Below are positions 7,836 through 14,834 of a stretch of 19,863 bases of DNA, in pieces. How positions within the stretch are numbered: position 1 is the stretch's first letter; every line of letters starts with the position of its first letter. A program made the translations under genes and the position numbers. The notes under the pieces are model-generated. The model saw only the letters and a program-made list of their open reading frames with translations, made no database searches and was not told the origin of the DNA. Source of the stretch: JAYSFC01 sp041913505 (GTDB lineage Bacteria; Pseudomonadota; Gammaproteobacteria; Burkholderiales; Burkholderiaceae_C); assembly GCA_041913505.1 (NCBI GenBank), contig JAYSFC010000064.1, forward strand, positions 1 through 19,863, in the 5' to 3' direction.

Positions 7836-8774
7836 TCAGCGCCGCAGCAGCCCTGCCTGCTGCACGGCCGCGCGCAACGCCTCGACCTCCCGGGCGTTCG
7901 GCGCCTCGGTGGGGGGGCGCACGGTGGCGTCGTCGATCACGCCGGCCAGGTACATGCCGCCCTTCATGCGGGCGTGGGCCTCGCCCGTGGGCTCGCCGCC
8001 GCCGTACACGGCGTCCTTGAGCGGAGTGATGACGGCCTGCACGGCCATGGCCTTCTTCAGGTCGCCGGCCTTCACCGCATTCCACAGGTCGATGATGAGC
8101 TGCGGGATGAAGGTGGCGAAGCCCACCAGCGCGCCATCCACGCCCTGCACCATCGAGGCCAGCAGGTATTCGTCATGGCAGGTCAGGATGGCCTTGGAGG
8201 CGTCGGCCTCGCGGATCGCCTGGATGTCGCGGGCGTACTTGTTCATGTCGCGCTGGCCCACCTTGAAGGCCTGCAGGTACGGCAGCTTGGCGAGCTCGGC
8301 CAGCAGCTGCGACGAATACGAGGCACGCGTCCACGCGGGATACACGTGGCAGACCAGGTCGGCACCCGGGGCCGCCTTGTGGATGGCTTCGAAGTACTGC
8401 AGCGCATGGCCCGGCGTGAAGCCGAAGCGCAGCCAATGGTGGGGTGGCATCACGTCCAGGGCCACCGCGCCAGCTGCCACGGCGGCGCGGGCGTGCTCGG
8501 CCGCCTCGGCCAGGCCTTCGCAGACGATGGAGGAAATGACGGGCATGCGGCCCTTGAGCTCGTCCGCCACGATGCGCGTGACCTCGGCCCGTTCGGCCGG
8601 GGTGAGCGAGAACACCTCGCCCGTGTGGCCGTTGGTCATGATGGCCACCACGCCCTCGTGTCCCGCCAGCCAGGACGCGAGCTTGCGCAGCGCGGGCTCG
8701 TCGATGCGGTGGTCGGGCGTGAAGGGGCACGAGATGGCGGGGATGATGCCGCGATAATTCGCAATGGAAGGCAT
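7836..8774 (-). CDS. DapA/NAL-family (dihydrodipicolinate synthase-like) lyase or aldolase
   Basis: A 312-residue class I lyase of the DHDPS/N-acetylneuraminate lyase superfamily. The Schiff-base lysine is K171 in LQAFKVGQRD, the catalytic tyrosine Y145 in VCHVYPAW, and the carboxylate-binding loop, normally GTTGE, reads NGHTGE at 48-53. The start is ATG 8774 with GGAGAC 7-8 bases upstream; a longer frame runs into the divergent LysR gene and is unlikely. It is the first gene of the tarD operon, so it is not expected to be the housekeeping DapA. Members of the family cleave or dehydrate 2-keto acids (2-keto-3-deoxy sugar acids, 4-hydroxy-2-oxoglutarate and others). I infer a retro-aldol, decarboxylation or dehydration step on a keto acid in this pathway; the exact reaction cannot be read from the sequence. 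Confidence 0.88.
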   Translation of the reverse strand: MPSIANYRGIIPAISCPFTPDHRIDEPALRKLASWLAGHEGVVAIMTNGHTGEVFSLTPAERAEVTRIVADELKGRMPVISSIVCEGLAEAAEHARAAVAAGAVALDVMPPHHWLRFGFTPGHALQYFEAIHKAAPGADLVCHVYPAWTRASYSSQLLAELAKLPYLQAFKVGQRDMNKYARDIQAIREADASKAILTCHDEYLLASMVQGVDGALVGFATFIPQLIIDLWNAVKAGDLKKAMAVQAVITPLKDAVYGGGEPTGEAHARMKGGMYLAGVIDDATVRPPTEAPNAREVEALRAAVQQAGLLRR

Positions 8775-8816
8775 GCTTTTGTCTCCGTGATGGAAGGCTG
8801 GTGAACGATGGAGCGG

Positions 8817-8846
8817 ATCATTCCCCTCCGCGCACCGGCGGTCCAA
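8817..8846 (-). promoter_or_regulatory. Candidate promoter of the tarD operon in the LysR intergenic region
   Basis: On the minus strand, TTGGAC (8846-8841) and AATGAT (8822-8817) are 18 bases apart, upstream of the DapA-family ATG at 8774. The match is modest (3 of 6 and 4 of 6), as expected for a promoter needing an activator. On the distal side the gap is AT-richer than its surroundings, with three ATAC tetramers (8846-8849, 8859-8862, 8877-8880), and could hold LysR binding sites. I cannot define an exact operator. Confidence 0.28.
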
Positions 8847-8887
8847 TACTCGAATCGCATACATCTATCTCTACGGATACGGAGGCC

Positions 8888-9844
8888 ATGGGACCCGGCA
8901 ACCGCCCCCTTGATCTGGAGTGGCTGGAGGACTTTCTGGCCCTGGCCGACACCGGCAACTTCTCGCGCGCGGCCGAGGCCCGCGCCATTGCCCAGCCGGC
9001 GTTCAGCCGCCATATCCGCGCGCTGGAGGAGTGGGTGGGGGTGGACCTGTTCGATCGCAGCGCCCACCCCGCGGCACTCACGCCCGCGGGCCAGCGCTTC
9101 CTGCCGCTGCTGGAGACCATCCTGGCCAACCTCGAGGCCGCGCGCATCAAGGCGCGTGCCGCGCACGACCAGGCGGCCGCCAGCCTGCGCTTCGCGGCCA
9201 CGCATGTGCTGTCGCTCACGTTCTTTCCGCGCTGGCTCGTGGGCATGGAGGCCCGCATGCAGATGGGGCCCATCCAGACCATGTCGGACAGCTCGCTCGC
9301 CTGCGAAGACCTCATGCTGCAGCGCCGTGTGCAGTTCGTGCTGTGCCATGGCCACGCCCTGGTGCCGGGCCGGCTGGACGAGGCGCAGTACCCCATGCTG
9401 CGCCTGGCGGACGACCGGCTCCTGCCCGTGAGCGCGCCTGGCCCGGGCACGCCAGGGCGGCCGCTGCATGCGGTGGTCCAGGACGGCTCGGTGCCCGTGC
9501 TGGCCTACAGCGAGGCCTCGGGGCTGGGGCGCATCATGCGCGCCCGCATGCGCAGCCTGTTCACCGAAGGCGCCGGCGCCGCCTTGCCCCACGGCGTGTC
9601 CGTGGTCTTCACGGCCCACCATGCGGTGCTGCTCAAGACCATGGCGCTGGAGGGCCGCGGCGTGGCCTGGCTGCCCGAAAGCCTCATCGCCGACGAGCTG
9701 CGCGCGGGTGCGCTGGTGCCGGCGGGCGGCAGCGACTGGAACCTGCCGGTGCAGATCCGCCTGTACCGCCAGCGCGCCGAGATGTCGCCGGTGGCCGAGG
9801 CGCTTTGGGCGCTGTCCGTGCCCCTGGCGGGGGTGGCCGGCTGA
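8888..9844 (+). CDS. LysR-type transcriptional regulator
   Basis: A 318-residue LysR-family regulator. The winged helix-turn-helix occupies about residues 8-67 (DLEWLEDFLALADTGNFSRA, then AQPAFSRHIRALEEWVG and LFDRS), followed by an effector-binding domain to the C-terminus. ATG 8888 is chosen because it starts just before the family-typical LDLEWLEDF. GGAGG at 8881-8885 is only two bases away, closer than usual, and a GTG at 8801 in the same frame is an alternative that would add 29 atypical residues. It is divergent from the DapA-Bug-SDR-tarD operon with 113 bases between starts, the usual arrangement for a LysR protein controlling its neighbour, so I infer regulation in response to tartrate or a related acid. 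It is followed after 28 bases by the convergent acyltransferase gene. Confidence 0.92.
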   Translation: MGPGNRPLDLEWLEDFLALADTGNFSRAAEARAIAQPAFSRHIRALEEWVGVDLFDRSAHPAALTPAGQRFLPLLETILANLEAARIKARAAHDQAAASLRFAATHVLSLTFFPRWLVGMEARMQMGPIQTMSDSSLACEDLMLQRRVQFVLCHGHALVPGRLDEAQYPMLRLADDRLLPVSAPGPGTPGRPLHAVVQDGSVPVLAYSEASGLGRIMRARMRSLFTEGAGAALPHGVSVVFTAHHAVLLKTMALEGRGVAWLPESLIADELRAGALVPAGGSDWNLPVQIRLYRQRAEMSPVAEALWALSVPLAGVAG

Positions 9845-9872
9845 GCCTGGGCTGCCCGCTCAGGGCACGGGC

Positions 9873-11447
9873 TCACTCGCCCCAGGGCAGCATCAGCGTG
9901 AGCAGCGACAGCTGCGCGAACTCGGGCGTGAAGGCGTCGATGATCTGCTGCGGCTCAGGGCACAGGGCGGTGTCGGTCATCACGCCGAACTGTACGCCGC
10001 CGCCGTAGCTCAGGATCGACACGCCCAGGCCGATGTCGCCCGACTGCGGCACCCAGAACATGCACTGCGTCACGCGCGATCCGCACAGCGTGAGCGCCTC
10101 GCTCGGGCCCGGCACATTGGTCATCACGGCCGTGGTCTTGCGGCTGAAGAGGCCCAGCAGCGCGTCCTGCGCGGGCTTCACGAGCAGGCCCGCCACGGCG
10201 AGCAGGGCAAACGCCAGCAGCGGCTGCGTGCTGTCCTTGAGCGCGTTCATGCGCTGGCGCACCGCGTACACGCGCTCGATGGGGTTGGCCACGCCGATGG
10301 GCAGCACCAGCGGCACGAGGCCGAAGCGGTTGCCGAGCTTCCAGGCGTCCTCGACCGGCCGCAGGTTCACGGGGATCATGGCGCGGATCTCCTTGCCCGA
10401 TGGGTCATCGCCGTGCCGGCGCAGGTAGCTGCCGAGGGCGCCGGCCACGCAGGCGAGCAGCACATCGTTGACCGAGCAGTTGAGCGCCCGCCCGATGGCC
10501 TTGACCTCGTCGAGCGGGATCGGCGGGCACCAGGCCACGCGCTTGGCGCGCCCGGGCTGGCCCTTGAGGCGTGTGGGCGAATCGTCGGGCATGAGCAGGA
10601 GTGCGGCCGAGTCGCTGAGCAGCTGGTAGGCCAGGCGTGCGGCATCCACCGAGCCCGCAAGGCCCTGCTCGATCGCTTTTTCGGGCTCGCGCAGCAGGTG
10701 CAGCGAGTGGGCAGCGCCATCGCTGGCGAGGTTGCCGGCCAGGTTCATTGCCCGGGTGGCCATCTCGGTGAGCGGGCGGATGAGCGCTTCGGCCACCCAG
10801 CCCTCCGGGGCAGTGTCCGCCGCGGCCTTGCGCTTGCGCTCGGGCGGTGCGCTGCCGCCGTCCACGAGCGACATGGTCACCGCGATGAGCGCGATGCCGT
10901 CGGCGATGCAATGGTGGATGCGCACAATGAGCGCGCTGCCGCGCTGCCCGTCGTCGCCCGTGAAGTCCTCGATGAGGTGGAACTGCCACAGGGGCCTGCG
11001 CGCATCGAGCGGCTGCAAGGCGAGCTCGCCCACGCGCTGCTGCAGGGCCTGCTGCGGGCTTTGACCCTTGCGGCGCGGCAGGTGCTCGCGCACCACGTGG
11101 GCCGCGAGGTCGAACTGCGCGTCCTCCACCCAGGTGGCGCCGGCCGCGTCCTCCACCACGCGCTGGCGAAACCGGGGGTACGGCAGCAGGCGCTGGCGCA
11201 CGCGCTCGCACAGCGCGTCCCAGGTGATGCCGGGCGCGAGCGTCCACACGCCGTTGATCAGCATGAGGTTGTGTTCGGAGTCCATGCGCAGCCATGCGGT
11301 GTCCACCTTGCTCATGCGCTCGCCCGACAGGCCCAGCAGGCCCGAGGCCGCGCGCCCCACGTTCTTGCGCACGCCCCGGGCAACGCGCGCGGCGGGCTTG
11401 GGCTGCCCGGAGGCAGCGGCGGGGGCTTTGCGGGTGCGTGTGACCAT
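9873..11447 (-). CDS. Wax ester synthase/diacylglycerol acyltransferase (WS/DGAT)
   Basis: A 524-residue bifunctional acyltransferase that moves the acyl group of acyl-CoA to a long-chain alcohol or diacylglycerol, making wax esters or triacylglycerol. The catalytic HHxxxDG motif is HHCIADG at 178-184. The PLW motif (RPLWQFHLIE, 151-160), the ND motif (NCSVNDVLLA, N327 D328) and the C-terminal NVPGP (444-448) of the family are all present. The protein has about 45 extra N-terminal residues, rich in Ala, Pro, Arg and Lys, before MSKVDTAWLRMD, where many homologues begin. Met45 (base 11315) is therefore an alternative start, although AGGA lies about 10 bases before ATG 11447. It is divergent from an acyl-CoA-binding protein gene, which would deliver its donor substrate. 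Probably associated with membrane or lipid inclusions. Confidence 0.93.
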   Translation of the reverse strand: MVTRTRKAPAAASGQPKPAARVARGVRKNVGRAASGLLGLSGERMSKVDTAWLRMDSEHNLMLINGVWTLAPGITWDALCERVRQRLLPYPRFRQRVVEDAAGATWVEDAQFDLAAHVVREHLPRRKGQSPQQALQQRVGELALQPLDARRPLWQFHLIEDFTGDDGQRGSALIVRIHHCIADGIALIAVTMSLVDGGSAPPERKRKAAADTAPEGWVAEALIRPLTEMATRAMNLAGNLASDGAAHSLHLLREPEKAIEQGLAGSVDAARLAYQLLSDSAALLLMPDDSPTRLKGQPGRAKRVAWCPPIPLDEVKAIGRALNCSVNDVLLACVAGALGSYLRRHGDDPSGKEIRAMIPVNLRPVEDAWKLGNRFGLVPLVLPIGVANPIERVYAVRQRMNALKDSTQPLLAFALLAVAGLLVKPAQDALLGLFSRKTTAVMTNVPGPSEALTLCGSRVTQCMFWVPQSGDIGLGVSILSYGGGVQFGVMTDTALCPEPQQIIDAFTPEFAQLSLLTLMLPWGE

Positions 11448-11594
11448 GCGCGATTGTCCTGTGGTGTGTTTTTTGGGGGATGGCCTCTAGGAACGGCGCC
11501 CAGCGGGCACCGCGCGGACCGTAAGATACAACGACGCATTCACTTGCCGATACCGTTCTTTCCCGACCCCTTTTCCGTGCGAGGAGCCTCCGAC

Positions 11595-11849
11595 ATGTCC
11601 GACCTGAACGCCGCCTTCGAAGCCGCCGTGGCCAACTCCAAGAACCTCAGCGAGCGTCCTGACAACGCCACGCTGCTGAAGATCTACGCCCTCTACAAGC
11701 AGGCCACCGTGGGCGACAACGCCGAGAAGAAGCCCAGCTTCTCCGACATGGTGGGCCGCGCCAAGTGGGACGCCTGGGAAAAGCTCAAGGGCACGGGCGC
11801 CGACGCGGCCAAGCAGCAGTACGTGGACCTCATCGCCTCGCTGAGCTGA
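11595..11849 (+). CDS. Acyl-CoA-binding protein (ACBP)
   Basis: An 84-residue soluble acyl-CoA-binding protein, the normal length of the four-helix ACBP domain. Diagnostic segments are MSDLNAAFEAAVANSKNL, the helix-2 motif LLKIYALYKQATVGD and the helix-3 motif GRAKWDAWEKLKGTG with its conserved Lys, Trp and Tyr positions. The protein sequesters long-chain acyl-CoA and passes it to acyltransferases. GAGGAG at 11581-11586 is 8 bases before ATG 11595. A TAAGAT at 11522-11527 is a possible -10 but has no obvious -35. It diverges from the WS/DGAT gene across 147 bases, and a strong terminator follows 27 bases after the stop, so it is probably a single-gene transcript. Confidence 0.95.
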   Translation: MSDLNAAFEAAVANSKNLSERPDNATLLKIYALYKQATVGDNAEKKPSFSDMVGRAKWDAWEKLKGTGADAAKQQYVDLIASLS

Positions 11850-11869
11850 CCCGGGGAAGACCCGGTCAG

Positions 11870-11897
11870 AAAAAAAGCGGCCCGCGGGCCGCTTTTT
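11870..11897. terminator. Perfect bidirectional rho-independent terminator
   Basis: A 16-base perfect palindrome, GCGGCCCGCGGGCCGC at 11877-11892, is flanked by seven A on the left (11870-11876) and five T on the right (11893-11897). It can end transcription from both sides. It sits between the stops of the convergent ACBP and nitroreductase genes. Confidence 0.92.
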
Positions 11898-11916
11898 CGT
11901 GGGTGGGTTGCCGGGC

Positions 11917-12606
11917 TCAGTCGCGCCACACCACGGCGCTTTCGGGTGCGGCGCGGTCGGTGCGGAAGGCGTTGGCGGGGTGCGCGGTGTCGGCATAGCC
12001 GAACGTGATGCCGCAGACGATGCTGCGTTCGGGCGGAATCTCCAGCACCTCGCGCAACACCTGCGGGTGCGCCGCGAGCGCGGCCTGTGCGATGGTGGCC
12101 ACGCCCAGGCTCTGCGCGGCCAGCATGAACTGCGCCACATAGGCGCCGCAGTCGATGGCGCCGTAGGTGCCCAGCGCCTCATCGCTCGTCACGATGGCCA
12201 CGTGCGGCGCACCGAACATGCGGAAGTTTTCCGCCGCCTGCCGGGCCGAGGCCGCGCGATCGCTCCTGGCGATGCCCAGCGCCTCGTACAGGCCCCAGCC
12301 GCAGGCGCGGCGCCGCTCCTGGTACACGCCGCGGTATTCGCGCGGCCAGCCCAGATCGGGCGCGGGGGCTGCTGCGGCCGCGTGCGCCGGCAGCGCGGCA
12401 CGCAGCCGCTCCATGTGCTCGCCACTGGCGATGTAGAGCTGCCAGGGCTGGGCGTTGCACCACGAGGCCGTGCGCTGCGCCGCGGCCAGGATCTGCGCGA
12501 GCACATCGCGTGGTACGGGCCGGGGATCGAAGGCGCGGCAGCTGTAGCGCGACTGCAGCAGCCGCGTGAGGGTGTCGTAGTCGGTGTGGGGGTTCGGTGC
12601 GGCCAT
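11917..12606 (-). CDS. Nitroreductase family FMN-dependent oxidoreductase
   Basis: A 229-residue flavin oxidoreductase of the nitroreductase fold. The N-terminal FMN-phosphate motif is SRYSCRAFDPRPVP (19-32), followed by TASWCNAQPWQLYIA (47-61), which contributes flavin and substrate contacts. The C-terminal half has DCGAYVAQFMLAAQSLGVAT, the usual helix before the second FMN contact, and ends with the GITFGYAD stretch common in the family. The start ATG 12606 lies 6 bases after the stop of the PHA-system gene, so the two are very likely cotranscribed. The gene ends 19 bases from the bidirectional terminator. The natural substrate (nitroaromatic, quinone, enone or other) cannot be predicted. 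Confidence 0.93.
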   Translation of the reverse strand: MAAPNPHTDYDTLTRLLQSRYSCRAFDPRPVPRDVLAQILAAAQRTASWCNAQPWQLYIASGEHMERLRAALPAHAAAAAPAPDLGWPREYRGVYQERRRACGWGLYEALGIARSDRAASARQAAENFRMFGAPHVAIVTSDEALGTYGAIDCGAYVAQFMLAAQSLGVATIAQAALAAHPQVLREVLEIPPERSIVCGITFGYADTAHPANAFRTDRAAPESAVVWRD

Positions 12607-12612
12607 CGTGTG

Positions 12613-12930
12613 TCAGGCCTTGCGGGCCGGGGCGGGTTGCTGCGGGTCGAGCAGCGCGTCGAACTGGGCCTGCAGCTCCGATTCGATGCGGTCCTTGAAG
12701 ACGCTGACCAGAAAGCCCAGATGCGCCTCGAGTTCGAACAGGTCGGGCCGCACCTGCAGCGTGCCCTGCACACCGGCGCGGTGGAAGACGACGGTGTCCT
12801 GGTCCTCGCCTTCCTCATAGGCGCATTCCATGTCGAACTTGCGTTCTGCTTTCTCGGCCCAGGCAAAGGCGATCTTGCGCGCGGCCTCAAGGCCGAGCTG
12901 GTGGGGGCGGTGGATGTGGATGTCGGGCAC
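12613..12930 (-). CDS. Polyhydroxyalkanoic acid system protein (PHA_gran_rgn family)
   Basis: A 105-residue protein matching the small PHA-system family (PHA_gran_rgn), whose members are found in PHA-accumulating bacteria and are thought to be linked to granules; their mechanism is not established. Family features are the start MPDIHIHRPHQLGLEAARKI, the acidic DMECAYEEGEDQD segment (33-45), GTLQVRPDLFELEAHLGF (56-73) and the amphipathic C-terminal helix VFKDRIESELQAQFDALL. Translation starts at a GTG (12930-12928): no ATG is available before the conserved part. The first 44 bases overlap the 3' end of the aminopeptidase gene in another frame. The nitroreductase start follows 6 bases after the stop. 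Its presence suggests the organism makes PHA. Confidence 0.85.
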   Translation of the reverse strand: MPDIHIHRPHQLGLEAARKIAFAWAEKAERKFDMECAYEEGEDQDTVVFHRAGVQGTLQVRPDLFELEAHLGFLVSVFKDRIESELQAQFDALLDPQQPAPARKA

Positions 12931-14077
12931 AGCGGTCTTTCGTGGGGGCGGTGGGCGAGAGCATGCACAGGGCTTCGTGCCGCTGTACCGCCGGCAGGGC
13001 CGCCAGTTGTTGGACTGCATCATAAAACCGGCGCCAGTCGCTGGCCTCGCGCGCGAACAGCGCCTCGAAGGCCGGCACCCAGCCGTCGTAGGCCGCCTGG
13101 GCGCCAAAGGCCGCGTTGTTGGCTTCGGCCACCCAGCGGTCGTAGGCCGCGATCTGCGCTGGCGCAGGGGCGCCGTCCGCCGCTGCCAGCCATTGCGCCC
13201 GCAGTGCCGCGTACTGCGCGCGGAAATCCTGCATTGCTTCTTTTTTCATAGCAAACAATGCAGTATTTGATTGCACATGGTTCGTTTTTTGTTCATAAAT
13301 GGCCGCCAGCCGCTCGCGCGTGGCGCGCGTGAGCGCACGGAACTGGCTGCGGCGCGCTTCGCTGGCCTCGAACGCGGCGCGTGCCTGCGGAGCAGCCTGC
13401 GTGGCGAGCCAGCGCGCGCTGCCCAGGCGCTCCACGGCCGTGGCAAAGGATTCGTTGAACGGCGTGTCATCCCGGGCGTAGACCACCTGGTGCGCGAGTT
13501 CGTGGAACATCAGGCGCACAAAGTCGCCCTCGGGCCACTGCACGAAGGTGGACAGCAGCGGGTCGCCGCCCAGCCAGTTGAGGTAGCCCAGCGTCGAGTA
13601 AGCGGGCACGCCGTACACGCTCACCTCCAGGCCCCCGGCGGCCAGTTGCGCGGCGTGCTCGCGCGCGTCGGCTTCGACAAAGTAGCCGCGGTAGCCAATG
13701 CAGCCCGTGACCGGGAAGCACCAGGTGTGCAACGTGAGCGAGTCGGGCGGCGCGGCCACCACGTTCCACACGGCGGCGGCGCGGTGCAGGTCGGCGTAGC
13801 GGCGGTAGCTCGCGTTGTCGGGCAGGTGCAGCTCGGCCACAGCGAACGCGCGGGCGCGCTGGGCGAGCCGCAGCCGCTCGCGCAGCGCGGGCGGGGTGTC
13901 GGGGCTGGCGATCCACTCGGGCAGCGGCCGGGCGGCCTGCAGCATCTGCAGGTGGCCGCGCAGGCCCTGCCAGTAGTAGCCCAGGCCCGAGGTGTGGGCG
14001 CAGCCCGCGAGCAGCCCAGCCAGGGCCAGCAGCAGGGCGGGGCGGAGCAGCGAGGGGGTGTGGCGCGGCCGGTGCAT
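12887..14077 (-). CDS. Zinc aminopeptidase lipoprotein (Aminopep, PF10023-like)
   Basis: A 396-residue putative aminopeptidase. The N-terminus is a lipoprotein signal peptide with lipobox LLAGC (Cys26), so the protein is probably lipid-anchored in the periplasm. The metallopeptidase site is H192-E193-x2-H196 in MFHELAHQVVY, with E209 in FNESFATAVE as likely third zinc ligand; this arrangement is typical of the bacterial family annotated as predicted aminopeptidase. ATG 14077 has AGGA touching it and no properly spaced ribosome site. The Pro-rich C-terminal tail (HPHPPPPPARP) is encoded in the overlap with the PHA-system gene and may be an accident of that overlap. It is the first gene of the set leading to the nitroreductase, and is divergent from tag across 14 bases. 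Substrate unknown. Confidence 0.9.
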   Translation of the reverse strand: MHRPRHTPSLLRPALLLALAGLLAGCAHTSGLGYYWQGLRGHLQMLQAARPLPEWIASPDTPPALRERLRLAQRARAFAVAELHLPDNASYRRYADLHRAAAVWNVVAAPPDSLTLHTWCFPVTGCIGYRGYFVEADAREHAAQLAAGGLEVSVYGVPAYSTLGYLNWLGGDPLLSTFVQWPEGDFVRLMFHELAHQVVYARDDTPFNESFATAVERLGSARWLATQAAPQARAAFEASEARRSQFRALTRATRERLAAIYEQKTNHVQSNTALFAMKKEAMQDFRAQYAALRAQWLAAADGAPAPAQIAAYDRWVAEANNAAFGAQAAYDGWVPAFEALFAREASDWRRFYDAVQQLAALPAVQRHEALCMLSPTAPTKDRCARHPHPPPPPARP

Positions 14078-14080
14078 TCC

Positions 14081-14086
14081 TAGAAT
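14081..14086 (+). promoter_or_regulatory. Candidate -10 box for leaderless tag transcript
   Basis: TAGAAT at 14081-14086 matches TATAAT at 5 of 6 positions and ends 5 bases before the tag ATG (14092). Transcription from it would begin at or next to the A of the ATG, giving an mRNA without a leader. This fits the absence of a Shine-Dalgarno. No -35 match is seen at the right distance. Confidence 0.3.
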
Positions 14087-14091
14087 GTGCC

Positions 14092-14775
14092 ATGCCCGAC
14101 ACTTCCCTTGCTCCCACCGCGCCAGCGCCATCCAACGGCCTGTTCCACGACGAAGCCGGCTGCCCGCGCTGTGCCTGGTGCCGCGCCACGCCGCTGTACC
14201 GCCACTACCACGACCACGAATGGGGCTTTCCGGTGGCCGATGAGCGGCGCCTGTTCGAGAAGCTGTGCCTGGAGGGCTTCCAGTCGGGCCTGAGCTGGCT
14301 CACCATCCTCAACAAGCGCGAGGCCTTTCGCGCGGGCTTCGCGGGGTTCGATGCCGAGCAGGTCGCGCGCTTCGGCGAGGCGGACGTGGCGCGGCTGCTG
14401 GCCGATGCGGGCATCGTGCGCCACCGCGGCAAGATCGAATCCACCATCGACAACGCGCGGCGCCTGTTGGAGTTGCGCGCCGAGTTCGGCTCGCTCGCGC
14501 ACTACGTGTGGCGCTACGAGCCCGCCCCGCACGAGCGGCCCGCGGTCTTCACGATCGAGGCGGCGCGCGCGCTCACCACGTCGTCCGCTTCCACGGCCCT
14601 GTCCAAAGACCTCAAGAAGCGCGGCTGGAGCTTCGTGGGGCCGACCACGGTCTACGCCTTCATGCAGGCGATGGGCCTGGTCAACGACCACATCGAGGGC
14701 TGCAGCGCGCGGCCGGGCGCGCTCGCGGCGCGCGCGGCCTTCGCGCTGCCCGCCGGCGAACCGCGCACGCGCTGA
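14092..14775 (+). CDS. tag: DNA-3-methyladenine glycosylase I (Tag)
   Basis: A 227-residue base-excision repair enzyme that removes 3-methyladenine from alkylated DNA. It aligns with E. coli Tag over most of its length: zinc-snap ligands C27 (CPRCAWC), H40 (RHYHDHEWG), H200 and C204 (GLVNDHIEGC), and catalytic-pocket E61 in LEGFQSGLSW. RHRGKIE (110-116) and the TSSASTALSKDLKKRGWSFV region (163-182) are also conserved. It has about 23 extra N-terminal and 20 extra C-terminal residues compared with the E. coli enzyme. ATG 14092 is the only reasonable start, but it has no Shine-Dalgarno and stands 14 bases from the divergent aminopeptidase start, so translation may be leaderless. The unknown membrane-anchored gene follows after 59 bases. 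Confidence 0.96.
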   Translation: MPDTSLAPTAPAPSNGLFHDEAGCPRCAWCRATPLYRHYHDHEWGFPVADERRLFEKLCLEGFQSGLSWLTILNKREAFRAGFAGFDAEQVARFGEADVARLLADAGIVRHRGKIESTIDNARRLLELRAEFGSLAHYVWRYEPAPHERPAVFTIEAARALTTSSASTALSKDLKKRGWSFVGPTTVYAFMQAMGLVNDHIEGCSARPGALAARAAFALPAGEPRTR

Positions 14776-14834
14776 GGGCGCTCGCGGGCAAGCCCCTACA
14801 CTCGAAGACTTGCCAACCCAACCCCGTTGCATTG

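Noticed and set aside
8859..8868. ATACATCTAT dyad as a LysR operator in the tarD regulatory gap
   Set aside because: Only three symmetric pairs, and I could not find a convincing T-N11-A site with flanking dyad; left as a comment on the promoter region.
12887..14077. Possible frameshift at the end of the aminopeptidase, given the Pro-rich tail
   Set aside because: The catalytic domain is complete and in frame; the tail can be explained by overlap with the PHA-system gene, and I see no second frame continuing an aminopeptidase domain.
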